Shown here: in pieces, positions 1-12,122 of the stretch
Layout of the letters: each line of letters starts with the position of its first letter
How positions within the stretch are numbered: position 1 is the stretch's first letter
Assembly: GCF_963583255.1 (NCBI RefSeq)
Contig: NC_084803.1
Span: 8,918,238 to 8,982,237 of the forward strand
Source: Pyrus communis
Lineage: Eukaryota; Streptophyta; Magnoliopsida; Rosales; Rosaceae
Direction of reading: 5' to 3'
Length of the DNA: 64,000 nucleotides
The notes under the pieces: model-generated
Database searches by the model: none
What the model was told of the DNA's origin: nothing
The model's input: the letters and a program-made list of their open reading frames with translations, nothing else
Translations under genes and position numbers: made by a program

Positions 1-550
1 CAACGCAGAAAATAAATATAGGAACACAGATCTCCAGAGTCATGGGAGGAACCACAACCGCATACAGGCCTCAAGTGGCTGCGGCACCCCCAAGCTCCAG
101 CAACTCCTTTGAAGGTTTTATATAATAAACTACTAAACTAGGTGCCATTGTTCACAAAATTCTTACCATCACACAATGTGAGATAAGTGCATGTCGCAAA
201 TTCCCCATGGAAATAGACATATCCATGCAAAATCAAAGATGCAACCAATCCTCCCCACCCCTTCTTTTCTTTCCTGGTACCCCAAAAGTGGGGAACCAAA
301 GACATATATTATAGTCGAACAGTTCATGTGTGAGTGTGTGCCATGTGTACCCTTGCTACTGTTACAACCCAGCGGTCGCATCTGATCAAAATGAAAACCA
401 GCCTTTCCGTATCACATATTTTGTTTTGTTCTTATATCCATGTTACTTAGAAAGTTCAAAGAGCTAGCAAACCGAGATATCATACGGATAAAACTCAAAA
501 AAAAGGCACCGAGGATGAGGATAAAAGTTTACACTTGCCTCATGATCATA
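1..550. other. Gene-free left edge / 3' flank of the ASHH3-type gene
   Basis: No coding sequence can be supported here. The stretch lies just downstream of the stop codon of the minus-strand SET-domain gene and probably holds its 3' UTR. The short open frames at about 170-385 overlap each other on opposite strands and match nothing I recognise. Confidence 0.5.
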
Positions 551-3500
551 TCACAATGTTACAAGTTCCCAATCTTCTTTTGACATGTCAAGGAATTCAA
601 TGCTACCATCTTCAAACATGATCTGAGCCAAAAATAAAGTCCATTTGCAATATATTAATATGACTACAATATTTACATCTAACAAAACAAAAAGATAAAA
701 TAGGTGATTTATCTAATACCGAGTGTTTTCTGGAATATTTATCGAACCGTTTGATAATCCCAAAAGACCTGAAACATTGGAGAATAAAGAAGAAATATTA
801 AGCAGATTAAATTAAATTACATGAAACCTCAGAACCCAGAACAACAAATATTTATAAAAACGGAAACTTTTAAAAAAAATTATATAATTTTATTTCTTTT
901 TCAGTAGCCGAAAGTAGCAAATGGAAGAAAAAAGAGAAAGTGCAGTACAAATAAATAATAACCTTAATAGAGGAGACGGATCAATCAAAGGCTATCGTTC
1001 CACCATAAAAATTCTTTAAAATCTTTTTAGGGTTAACATCACTTGCACAAACAGAGTCATGAAGGTGTTCACATTTCAGTCAGTTTTATATTATCTATGT
1101 ATTGCTCCAAAAATAAAAATAAGGTGTGTTACAATCCCAAATTTTTTCCTTTGTGCACATTACATAGGTGGCAAAACATTGACGTTTTCTCAACTTTCCA
1201 CCTTTTGTTCGGTTTTGGTATCATCTTTAAACTCTCCTAAGGTAATAAAGGTTAGCCGCCTTTAGTATCAATATAGTAAAACGATTACAATGGAAAGCAT
1301 GATGTATTCTATTTCAAGTGTTGCTAAGACATATGTAAAGATTATCAGTGGTATTAAAAACTTCAAGGAATTCCTACCAAGATTATTATTCAAATCATCT
1401 CTGGATATTTGCTGCTCAACATGAAAACTCAGAGTAAAAGTAAATTAACCAGTTACTAAATTCATTCATCAACTTACATCTCATAGCAATACTTAAATAT
1501 TCAAAATATATCTAATTCAAGGAAAGACTAATTTCTGATATCACAAATCATTATGTTGATTTTTGCAAGCAATAAGGTTGCAAACATGCAGCACGAAGCA
1601 CGCATTACTAAGTGCTCATTGTGCAGTAACCAAATCCCCAATCTGATATGAAGATACACATTTACAGAAAAAGAAAAATAGAAAACCACAAAAGAGCCTA
1701 ACAAGAACACACATCCACGTATGGAATCTCAAGAACAAGTTTATACAGAAAGATTAAAAGTGAGATTTTGAAAACATGCCCAAATTTGGACCTATAAAGA
1801 ATTTCAAACTTAGACTGGGTTCTGTTTCTATCCAGCTTTCTTTTATATTAGTGGCCTTCTTGACCACTTTCCTTTACCCTTTGTTGTCTTATTGTCTTTG
1901 CTGCAAATAATAGTTTCTTTCTCAAAAAGTAAGTCTTTAGTGGAATAAAGGGCTAGTTGTCAAGATTTCCCAGATTAGACAAGAGAGAAGGTTCCAAGTT
2001 CTCACAATATTTTTTTCTTGGTACTGCACATAAAACAACTAATGCAAGTGCATAACACATTCAGAAATATGAACCACTGTCAGAATGAAAGATTCATAGA
2101 TATTCCAAAATTTACCACTGATTTGGGGGGCGACTTATTCGAATCACTTCACCAATGCAATTACAAGAACGTCTACCGCTTTGGTTATGGATGGGTTCTG
2201 AATTTCCTAATAAATAAATAAGATGTATAAAAAGAGTTCCAAATGAAGTATATCACAAATTTTGAAACACTAATAAAAGACAATAACCATAGAATAGATA
2301 AAAGCTCACCAATATGCAGACTCCCATTCTGAATAACCTTGACCAAAAAAGAGTACCACAATTAGTCCATACTATCATTTCAGAATAAAAGTCCTAAGAA
2401 AACTTCCATACTTTTGAATGGTAACTAGTCACTCCATAGACTATATTCTAGTTTTCTATCATCCCTTTCAAAATAAGAATCTTTTTTTTTTTTCAAAATT
2501 GTAATCCTCATTCCTCATTGACGGTTCAATCACAAGTAAACTGAATCATCCTAAGATATAGAAGGACCTATTTCAAGATAAAGTATTTAAATTCAAAAAC
2601 CAAAAAGAAAGTTTTCAGAGCAGCAAATTATTAAGAATGCTTTTGTCAAGCCTCAAACCCAAGGTATCTTCATATGTTTCTTCTTTTTTCAAAAGAAACA
2701 AAAAAAATATGATTTATTAAGCAAAATATTAGAAACTGATGGAAGCAAACAACATCAGACATCTATACATACATCTTTTGCAGAGATAATAGCTTTCAAT
2801 TTAGGGGAGGACACAGCCACCTGGCATGCTACTAGTTTCAACGCAGCATCTGACGATATCTTTGACTTGGTAGGTTTGACACCAAGTTTTCGTCGACAAC
2901 CAATCGCACCACAATGGCAATCTTGATCTGCGCCAAATTGAACAAACCTGCTAAATTTATTAGACTGGACTAGAGGAATAGAAAGTTTCATGTCCAGTAA
3001 CTGTAGTTCTAGAGCAAAGGATGACCACCAGATTGATGATTGTGAAAAAAAATACACTAGCTTAAGCAAAGATGCTCCATTAGTAAAAAGATTAAATTAG
3101 CGGAGTTATGCAGGTGTTCATACTGATAATCATAGGTCAGGTGCTCGCCCATTTTTATGTCACGAGTTGCGAATATACCAATTCTTGTTTCACCATCGAT
3201 TATCCTTCAAAAAAGTGAACAAGCAACACATGTAAGACATATCATTTACTGCAATGACCTTGAAACCAGTAATAAGGTCCAGTAGAATACCATTTTTGCA
3301 TCTCAGTATTAGGACAACAACTATGGTTTATATATCTTGACTTGTTTCCCTTGTATGTGGCATCAATAACCATATCTCGATTGATTTCACATAAGTAAAA
3401 GTTTGTTTCTCCACGGTGTTTCATATTCCACAGCCTTTGCTCACATGTTTTGTCATCAATCACTGTCCAAATAAACATCATTGATTAATAGTTTTCAAAT

Positions 3501-4952
3501 ACATTTGTGGTAAGATAATAACTTTCAAATATAACACTAGCTACACATAATGACTGTGACATCGAGAGGAGAAATGACTAAGAAGTTACCTTCTCCCACA
3601 TATTCTATCACAAATTCTCCTTGCTTAATATCTTCATCCGCCACAATTCCGGAACCACATTTCTCAGTCTATAAGAAATCCCCTATTCCATTAAGTGCCT
3701 TAACAATGTCTACAATTCTGATAAATAAATACAATACTTGAAAACAATTTAATCTATGCACAAGGCATTATAATGTCAAAGAAAAAACAATAATAAATGG
3801 CTATCAAAATAGCAATTCTTAGGGTTAAGGGTTTAGGGTAGCAATACCAGCACCCTTCATTCAGTGAAAATTATGTTACCTTAACAGTTTTATAATAGGA
3901 AACCCTTCAAGTTATGCTACTTCATATGTTTAAAAACATCGATCAGAACATCAGAAAGGCAAATAACCAGCACATGATGCGAAGTTAAAACCACTGTAAT
4001 TCAGATTTTCAACGTAAGACAAATTACCTTAACCAGTTTCATCTTCTTCACAGGTCTGTGCTGGAACGGTTTGTTCAGACAGGAACTTCCACATTTACAA
4101 GCTGAGGAGCAGCTAGACAGAAGCATCCTGCATATATAGCACATTTCAACCCATCTCTTACAAGACTATGATGAAAGATCCGCTTTGAGAACATCAAAAC
4201 AATGCACAAAAGCGCAGTACAGGATGATCACGTGCAACAACCTTTACGTGTCTATTTTATTACAGATGCATGAAACGCAACCATCATCAGCCAAGAATGT
4301 GCTTACCCACAATGGCAATCTCTACCACAAACACTAGAAGACTCTAGTGATGGGTTGCAGGAACAGAATATGCCATCATCCTCAAGTCGTCTTTTAATCC
4401 TCTTGGTGTGATATATATCTTAAATTTGTCAACGAAACTAGGAGTAGCGAGATAAGATGCGTATAAACCACTAAATAAAAACACAGATGGAGTATGTATG
4501 AGACAACCTATGCAGCAGCATGATTGATGGGGGGTAACATAAAGAAAAACCAACAGGCATGTAAGATGATAACAGGGATTGCAGTAAACTTGCAGTAAAG
4601 TTATACAATGATTCACAGGACAAGTTCCGACTCCGACGTGGTATGATTTGGTGAATAAAAAGTTAGTAATTGAGAGGATACTGCGCTTTATAAAAGTGTA
4701 GGGCATGGGTTTCCACTTATTGAACCAATCTGGAAGTTCAAAATCAACAGGGCTTCCAATCTGCTTCAGCAACTTGTTGAAGACATTCCCAATGTGGCTT
4801 CGCTCAGAATTCTGGTAAGCGAAAATGAAAACAAAAACATAAATAAAACCCAATTCATTCATTCATTCATTCATTCATGCATGTGAAAGATTGGAAGTTG
4901 AAGAAAATAAAGAACGAAAAGAAGAAGCAAGAACCTTCTTCACAGCAGGCAT
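551..4952 (-). CDS. ASHH3: ASHH3-type histone-lysine N-methyltransferase (SET domain group), C-terminal exons partly unresolved
   Basis: Nuclear histone lysine methyltransferase of the ASH1-homologue class. Exons supported by splice sites and frame: 4935-4952 (ATG at 4952, MPAVKK), 4682-4811, 4307-4418, 4028-4127, 3590-3668, 3291-3462, 3124-3204, 2773-2947, a 19-bp micro-exon 2310-2328, then 720-768 and 551-622 (stop TGA 551-553). In order they encode an N-terminal leader (GNVFNKLLKQIGSPVDFELP), a Cys-rich AWS region (CGRDCHCGMLLSSC), the SET core (NHSCCPN, then GEHLTYDY), a post-SET Cys cluster (CHCGAIGCRRKLG) and a C-terminal tail (IMFEDGSIEFLDMSKEDWEL) that matches the end of Arabidopsis ASHH3. 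All SET residues I can check are present. One or more exons between about 770 and 2309 could not be placed: a candidate around 970-1010 has an in-frame stop, so an unusual splice form or a decaying C-terminus is possible. Gene identity is firm, the exact C-terminal model is not. Confidence 0.88.
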
Positions 4953-7652
4953 GGCACCAAGAACCGCCACCTCGTAGTACAACTTTTGGAAATAACAACC
5001 TACACGATCGAGATCGAAATCGAGATCGACTAACGGAGTCGTTAGTAAGCATAATCCTAGACAGACAGACAGAGGGACGGAGTAGGCCTGCTGAAGTAGT
5101 ATTTAAAGCAAATCAACAACTTACTATTTCCTCCAAATCTCCAGGTTTATCTTCTGCAACTGCACACGAACTCAGTGACTCCAAAACTTCAAGTTGTGGG
5201 GTTCGGGTTCGGGTTCGGGTTGGGTCAGAAATTGAAGACGCAGACTCAGAGTAAGGAGTAGTAACAACTAGAGAGGAAGGAGGGCGGATGGGGTCGGAGA
5301 TGGGGGAGAGCTGCTGAGATTTTGTTGGCTGCGAGCCCGCGACTGAGACGTGGTTCGGAGTCTGTTGCGCGTCTTGATTTGGGTAACACAACAGAAACGA
5401 GTTTCAAATGTCAAATGGGCACGGAAGGAAAATATCAACTGTTTTTAGGATAAGTTCAAATTTGGGAAAAAATAATTAAAAAAAAAATCATAATAATACT
5501 CGTCTATAGTTAATTTGAAATGCACACTCTTGGTTTTTTTTTTTTTTTTTTTTTTTTAAATGCCCAACCCTAATCAAAATCGTTTATTCTTTTGATCGTA
5601 ATCTTCTACAAATTATTTACCTAAAACAATCATCTCTAAAAAAAAATTATTTAACGTGAAATCCTTTTCTTAATGTTCGGAAAATAAAATGTTATGAAAA
5701 AAATTATTTTTGTCTTCTCGTTTTTATGTTTTGCACCTCCTCTTGATCGTAGCTGATACCACATCTAAAGTCGAGGCACGTTCCAGCACCTTTGACTTGT
5801 TCCTACCTATAGGAGGAAATCTTTAAGAGAATGAATTCTCATTTTTTTCATTAAAAATAAGGATTAGTTGTGGGTTTCATATTATATCGAACTTTAACGA
5901 TTCGAACTGTCTATTTTTCAAGTTGCATCTCATAGAGTATCCTTGCAAAATATTAGCCAAATCGGAAATGTTTAAGACATCTAATTGAGTTCAAAGAAAT
6001 TAACGAATACTTTGTTATATAAGAAACAATCAAATTTTATCTTAATAATTAAATGGACAAATGGTTTCGAATTGAATTGAATTCTTGCAATGATGATTTA
6101 TGATTTTAGACTTACAAAATAGACGGTTTGGATTTTGAAGTTCGATGTGGAATGAGTCTCACACCTAATCTCCATTTTTTGAAAAAATTGAGAATCTCTT
6201 TGCATAAATGACCTGATATCTACTCTTATGAAATTCCTTTTGAATAAAAGTCCATTTTTATATAGACTGGTACTCTAGAGTTATTAGTATTCTGCACTAT
6301 CCTTAGAATTTGCAAACTAGTAACTACGTTGCGAACCTAATCATGCATGTAATAGAGGGTCTGAGATTCATTTGGTGTGGCCCTTCAGAAATGTGTTGAA
6401 TTAAATGTGGTTACTTGCCAGTGTTCTATTTCAAATTTCTCTCTATTTTAGGGGAAGTTTTGTTGAATATTTGGTTGATTTACATCCATTGACAACTTTA
6501 ATTTTGTCCTTATGCATGTCATGTCTATGTCATCTAATCGGTGATGGCCATCACATCTCGAATTTGGTGTCAACTAGATACCAGACTTAACGTGTGCCAC
6601 TTATCTCTACATGCAACTCCTATTGAGGCTCGCCTTTGTGTCAACGAGACGAGACGACTTCATCAACTGTTTTTACATTATTTATGAGGAGTTGATATGC
6701 TATCTACTTGAGTATTTACACAGTCAAATAAAGTGTTGTATTTAAAATTAGCACATGTGTGGTATGTAAAACTCAGTAAGGTTATGTATGCTGAGATCTC
6801 CTAAATCTTTTAAATTGAATTGTACTCATTATAGGGCACGTCAACCGCATCATGATCACTATAAATAAATTCACAAAACATGAGAACTATCGAGTACAAA
6901 ATTCCTTAAACTCTTCTCTCCCTAAATTTGCGCCCCAACAGTAATTAATATTACATAACCATATTTAAAAAATTAGCATACTAAAAATCTCATTCTGTAC
7001 TTTTCACATATATTTTTCATCCTAAGTATAAAAATTTACAATGCAAAATAAATTTGTTAAAATACCGATAACAATTTCCTTAAATAAACAAAAATAAAAT
7101 TCGTCGTTATTCCACGGCCTAATTTTTTTCTAGTTCTTCCCTACCAATACCTATCTAATGGATCGTTTAGAGCTTAATCAAAACATTGAGATCGTATCCA
7201 AGATGGGGCGTAAAAGAATAGACAGTTGCGATCACTTAAACCAAAACGACATTAGAGCCTAGCAGCAGTTGCTCCCTGATCTATGGCTTATTTGAATTTT
7301 CTTGTAACACGTAACCTCTGAAAAAATTGATCAATTCCTCCGGTGTAAAATAAAGCTTACAGAAGGGCTAGCATATCGCACACATCATTAACTTGAAATA
7401 AATAGTTCTCTGATAAATTTTAATTCTGTTTATATGCTTCCACACATACTCGCAACCTGAAAATAACATGTTTTACAGTACAGTTTGTCTTTGAAACGAC
7501 GTTTGAAACTTCAAAGTACATTTAGAACGACATTATATGACATATCAAGTCTACGATTTAAATCGAGTGAAAACTCATAATCTGCGGATTACCACAGCCA
7601 CCGGTAAGGTAACTTAACCAGTTTGGTGTGCCACCACAGGTAGCTTTACCAC
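4953..7652. other. Intergenic spacer between the ASHH3-type gene and GDI
   Basis: Contains the probable 5' UTR/promoter of the SET gene (GC-richer to about 5400, with a short GGGTTC repeat near 5200), a poly(T) tract near 5527-5557, a palindromic element at 5816-6210 (listed separately) and otherwise AT-rich DNA without a recognisable gene. An open frame at 5113-5391 (minus) has no features of a real protein and is probably 5' leader. Confidence 0.5.
5816..6210. mobile_element. Long-TIR palindromic MITE-like element, about 395 bp
   Basis: The left end (5816-5925) is the approximate reverse complement of the right end (6110-6210). For example, ATTCTCATTTTTTTCATT on the left pairs with AATGGAGATTAGG and TTGAGAATCTCTTTGC on the right, and TCGAACTTTAACGATTCGAA pairs with TTTGGATTTTGAAGTTCGAT. 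The central 5940-6158 segment is found again, diverged, at 60664-60878. No open frame for a transposase is present, so it is non-autonomous. I could not define a target-site duplication. Confidence 0.55.
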
Positions 7653-10600
7653 TCATTCTTCTGCAGCACTAGCAGCACTTAGGTCCACACTGAGGTCAAG
7701 AACCTGCTCAAACATTTCGCGTAATTTGGTTAAACCTTATACGAGAGACATGATTCTTTGAAACAGTAAAAAGAATCAAAGGCAAGTTAGTCGCACTAGT
7801 TTGTGAACTTTGACTGATGAAAATGTCCATCGACTTTAAGGATGACATGAAATGGAAAACAATAGAACAAAACCGATTGGGCGATGCATAAAATTGTACT
7901 TCTTACCTTCCCCGTTATTAAGGTATACATGTTGAGCACATCCATGACAGTGGACTCAAAGTGTGTCGTGGCATCATAACTCTGTGAAACATAAGAAGCC
8001 TTTTGTCAAGTGTGCATAAATCATATTAAAGAGTGCCCAGTAGAGATCAAGGCTTGAATACAACTTACGGTTGATATAAAGCAATTGTCCAGAGTGGGTT
8101 CATTAACCGGCTCATATCTGTCATACATCTCAAAAAATATCTCATCAACAGGCCCTAAAAGGTCAAGCCCTGGCCTTAGCTCAGTCTCGGGATGATCAGT
8201 CTCTGCGTCTGTTGAGACAAATGCAATAAATTTTCCCTTTGGAGCAACATTGTGAGAGTAGGAACAACAGAAAAGATACCTGTTCAGTCAATAAAGCACC
8301 ACAAGACTTAGCCTCAAGTAATAGAAAAATACAACAAAAGAGAAACATAGATAACTCGGGATGAATAACTATCCACCAACAAGCCATTTGCTTACAGCAT
8401 ACGCGAGTGCCCCAGAGGCCTGATCTACATACCACTGTTTTCCCCTTTTAGTAATAGTTTGGGGTAGAAATGGTAGTACGATTATTAATCATGCATCACA
8501 CAAGTGTTACCACGAAACCCTTCCAACAGTGAGAGAATGAATAGATAACTGACTACAACGCCCACAGGATATAACATTGCATATCCAATTACACAACAGA
8601 TATTTAAAAAATTGTGGTTTATTTGACATTGTATGCATATAAACTATTTACCATTTCTTTCTTCCTATTAAAGAAAACCCATTTCTTTGCCATGCCATAA
8701 GACAAGCTAGTCATGGGATTGTTTTGTTCTAAAGCAACAGTTACATAGGACCTTCTCAAATAGGCAAGGGGCATCCATTGCAACATAAATACTTGTCATA
8801 AACAAAACAAAGGAGAACTCACATATCTGATCTGCGACCCAGCTGCTTCTGTGGCAGGATAACCTGCACTGAGTGAGATTCATTTGTGTTTGGAATTGGG
8901 TGGCTCATGATGGCAATAGCCCTTGCAACCTTACCAACCTTCCTAACCTGTCAATATGCAATAAAATTTCAGTAACGTATGGGGGAATAAACATTTTTCT
9001 TCACCCTTCAAGCATGATAGAGAAGAACAGAGAAGATTTTATGTCCCTTGAGGACCTATAAATAAAAACAACCATATGCATACTAGTAAGGCATAAGATG
9101 AACAGAAAACTAATATTACCATCCCAACACCTTCAAATACTGTACTCAGAAAGGTTTACCTTGTTAGGCAAGTAAGACGGATCACAGACAACTTTTTTGC
9201 ACTTAGCAGTTTCCCCTTCAGATGTGACACCGACAACTTTCCCTTCCTCATTGAACTCTACCTGGCATTATGCATCAAACTCACTGTCAAGACAGGAACT
9301 AAACACATAGAATATAGAGTAGAAAAAACTAATGCAAAACAAAAGAGTGTTAAAACCAAGAAAATGTGTAAGGATTACCTTGCACTCAGGCTTATTCAAC
9401 ATATAAGTCCCACCATAAACTGCACTAAGTCGTGCAAATGCCTAAATGAAGCGCCACAAAAGAAAATGAATATCTTTACCAACTTTGAGATGAATTACAA
9501 TAATGTAATTAAATAGAAAGAAAGATACCTGAGGAAGCTCTCCTAATCCATACAGAGGATATATGTATGGTGATCCTCCTTGAAAACGTGCAAGGGACTC
9601 CGCATAAAGCTATGACACAACCACGTTAAACTCAAGTGCATTACAAAATGAATTTTAATACGTGAGAATTTAAAAACAAGACATATAAATACCATCTATG
9701 AACCCCAACCGCTATTTACCTTCATTCTCTTCACAGTATCTAGAGCAGGCTCATTCAGGTAGCGATCGTCCCTATGCAGTGCCAAAGCATGCCCAATGAA
9801 GTCAACAGTGTTGTCATCAAGACCATATTTTCTGTCAAAACATCAACCACACAAAAATATAAACAAATGTTCTCAGGTTGTTACATTATCGAAACAAGAC
9901 CACCTTTCGCTTCTACACAGATTAACCATATACAACAGAAAACTGAGGCAAATCATTGGTACAAATGAGACCATCAAGAACGCAAATTACGAGTCTTCTT
10001 ATAATGATTATAGAGTTCACTTGCAAAAAGGTTAATGCCGTAGCACTTACGCGATCAAATCTCTAGTTGTCACTCTTGTTAAGTCCATTCCATCATGTGT
10101 TTTGGGATCAGTTTCATTATAATCTTGAACATATATGAAGAACTTGCGTGCACGGCGCTTTTCAAACAGACCCATGAGTGGAGACTTAAGTGCCTCCATG
10201 TCAGTTGCTGGAACCTTGTGAACCTGTTGCAACAATTGAGATCCCACTCATAAGGTTTAAGATCAAATTTTTAACAGGACCGTGTGTGAGTGTCTTAGTG
10301 TGTGTAGTTACTAAATGCAGTTTTCCAATGAGTTAGCAGAACTACCTTTCCTTTATTATAGACAAAACTGCCATCCACAGCTTTGAAGTACAAATACTTG
10401 GTGACATCTGTGTGAATGAGGACACGCACTAGAGTGCCATTGGCCATCATAAACTAGACAAAGTAAAATGCAACAAATTAGGAAAACATGAAAACACATA
10501 TATATATATATAAACTAACGAAAAAAATACTAGTGAGCCAAAAACAAGGCAAAACACAAGGACACAAACATACCTTAGGGACCATGTCCACATTATAATC

Positions 10601-11554
10601 CCTACTAGATCCCAAGTGTGCTGGGGGCTTATCATCTCCCCTGAACCTCTTCCATAGCTGCAAGATAATGATAATTTAGAGATCAAAACAAATAACACAG
10701 TATAAAGTTCGAGAGACCAAACGAGTGGGCAGGAGGACTTTAACGTAGACAGGATATGTGGCAGAAGGGGACCTGGACAAGATTAAGTGATGCACACTCT
10801 CCACCATAATAATCGTTCCGATCCATGTGCAGAACCTGGTTCACAAAATACAAGTATCAACCGTGTTTCGATCCACACTCGTCACATTCAACAGATAATA
10901 AAGAAACGACAAATATACCAAACATTGATATTAAATGATTACAATCGTGCCATACACTTTGATCCATTTAAAAGCAAAGAAAGCACGTTAAGAGAGATTT
11001 GAAACAAATAGGATCCATTAACAATAGATTTGACGTGTTCGCAAGCACAATCAGGAACTCAAATACACAGAATAGTAAACTACTAGTAAGATTTTCTTCT
11101 TTTTTTTTTTTGTTTACTTAATTTTTCGTTATGGTCTAATAATTGATAGTAAGTTGATGTGTTGAGATAAAAAAATAGTTGATGCATTTAGATGAAATGA
11201 ATCAAACATAACATCCAATTAAACAAAAAACGGCGAAATGAAAATTGAAAAGACGGCGATTGAAGCTAGATCCGTGCGATTACAACTGCGAATAGATCTC
11301 GTCGGCCCAATTGGCTAATCAATCACTCATACACATCAAATCAAATCAAATCATACAAATCAATGGTGATGAGATTGAGATTTGACATCAAAATTGAAAA
11401 AAAAAATTAGAAAAGAAGAAATAGCAGTAGAAAGAGTAGGGGAGTTGAGAGCGGTGGAAGAAGAGACCTTGAGGCCGTCAACGGAGAGAAGACCGCTGAG
11501 GATGCATTCTTTCAGACCCGTTCCCAACACTATGACGTCATACTCATCATCCAT
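7653..11554 (-). CDS. GDI1: Rab GDP-dissociation inhibitor (GDI), complete, 13 coding exons
   Basis: Cytosolic protein that extracts GDP-bound, prenylated Rab GTPases from membranes and recycles them. Coding exons: 11468-11554 (ATG 11552-11554), 10773-10835, 10574-10657, 10346-10453, 10051-10223, 9720-9831, 9529-9609, 9379-9441, 9160-9261, 8823-8947, 8069-8279, 7907-7981, 7653-7703 (stop TGA 7653-7655). All junctions are GT-AG and keep frame, giving 444 residues, the usual plant GDI length. Visible landmarks: N-terminal dinucleotide-binding-like motif [19 protein letters not shown], the conserved RNDYYGG and LWKRFRG blocks, [20 protein letters not shown], and the C-terminal [11 protein letters not shown]. 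Nothing is missing. The symbol follows Arabidopsis GDI1/GDI2; assignment to GDI1 rather than GDI2 rests only on neighbouring genes. The start is supported by family alignment. Confidence 0.97.
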
Positions 11555-11896
11555 TTCCTCCTCCCTCGCTCGCTCGCTGGCTCGGTCAATCGGTCAGTGA
11601 GTGAGTCGCTCCTCCTATCCAATCGTATGATCTCAACGCAGATCACAGAATTCTAGGGTTTTGGTCTCACCTCTCTCTTCTCACTTCCTCACGCAGGTCT
11701 ATCTATGTCTTTTGCACTGCGCTAACTAATAGGGGTATATATACTACCACTCCTACTTTTCCTGTATTTATTTATTTTATTTTCCTTTTGACACCCGTAG
11801 TGTACAAGATGCTTTGTGTGTCAATTAGGAAAAGCTTGAAACGATTTTTTTTATTCTCTATATTCTGGATTTGGATGCGTTTAGTGATTTATTAGA

Positions 11897-12099
11897 AGGA
11901 ATAGAATCCTCTCCGACCCTTTTTGTGAGAATCCAGATGATTAATTAATCGTGTTCGTTTATCGTATATCGTACGGTTATAAATTATTTAAAATTTAAAA
12001 TTAATTATAAATATTATCTAATGAAAACTGATCACACGATGTACGATGAACGGACACGATTGATTCATCTTTTGGATTCCGACAAAGAGGATATCCTTG
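11897..12099. mobile_element. Palindromic MITE, copy 1 of a four-copy family
   Basis: About 200 bp with an inverted core: CGTTTATCGTATATCGTACG on the left and CACACGATGTACGATGAACG on the right are near reverse complements, outer ends resemble GGATTCTCACAAAGAGGATC-type repeats, and the centre is AT-rich. Related copies lie near 25634-25823, 26931-27132 and 31460-31661. No coding capacity. Confidence 0.65.
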
Positions 12100-12122
12100 T
12101 CCTTATTCAAAAACACTTTTAA

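Noticed and set aside
3823..3845. AAGGGTTTAGGGT as interstitial telomeric DNA
   Set aside because: Barely two units, within an intron; too short to mean more than a telo-box or chance.
5196..5223. GGGTTC repeat as a possible telomere-like or interstitial telomeric repeat
   Set aside because: Plant telomere unit is TTTAGGG; GGGTTC is a different hexamer and only four units long.
5113..5391. 92-codon minus frame upstream of the ASHH3-type start
   Set aside because: Low-complexity (TRTRTRT) product of the GGGTTC repeat; conserved ASHH3 starts at MPAVKK, so this is probably 5' leader.
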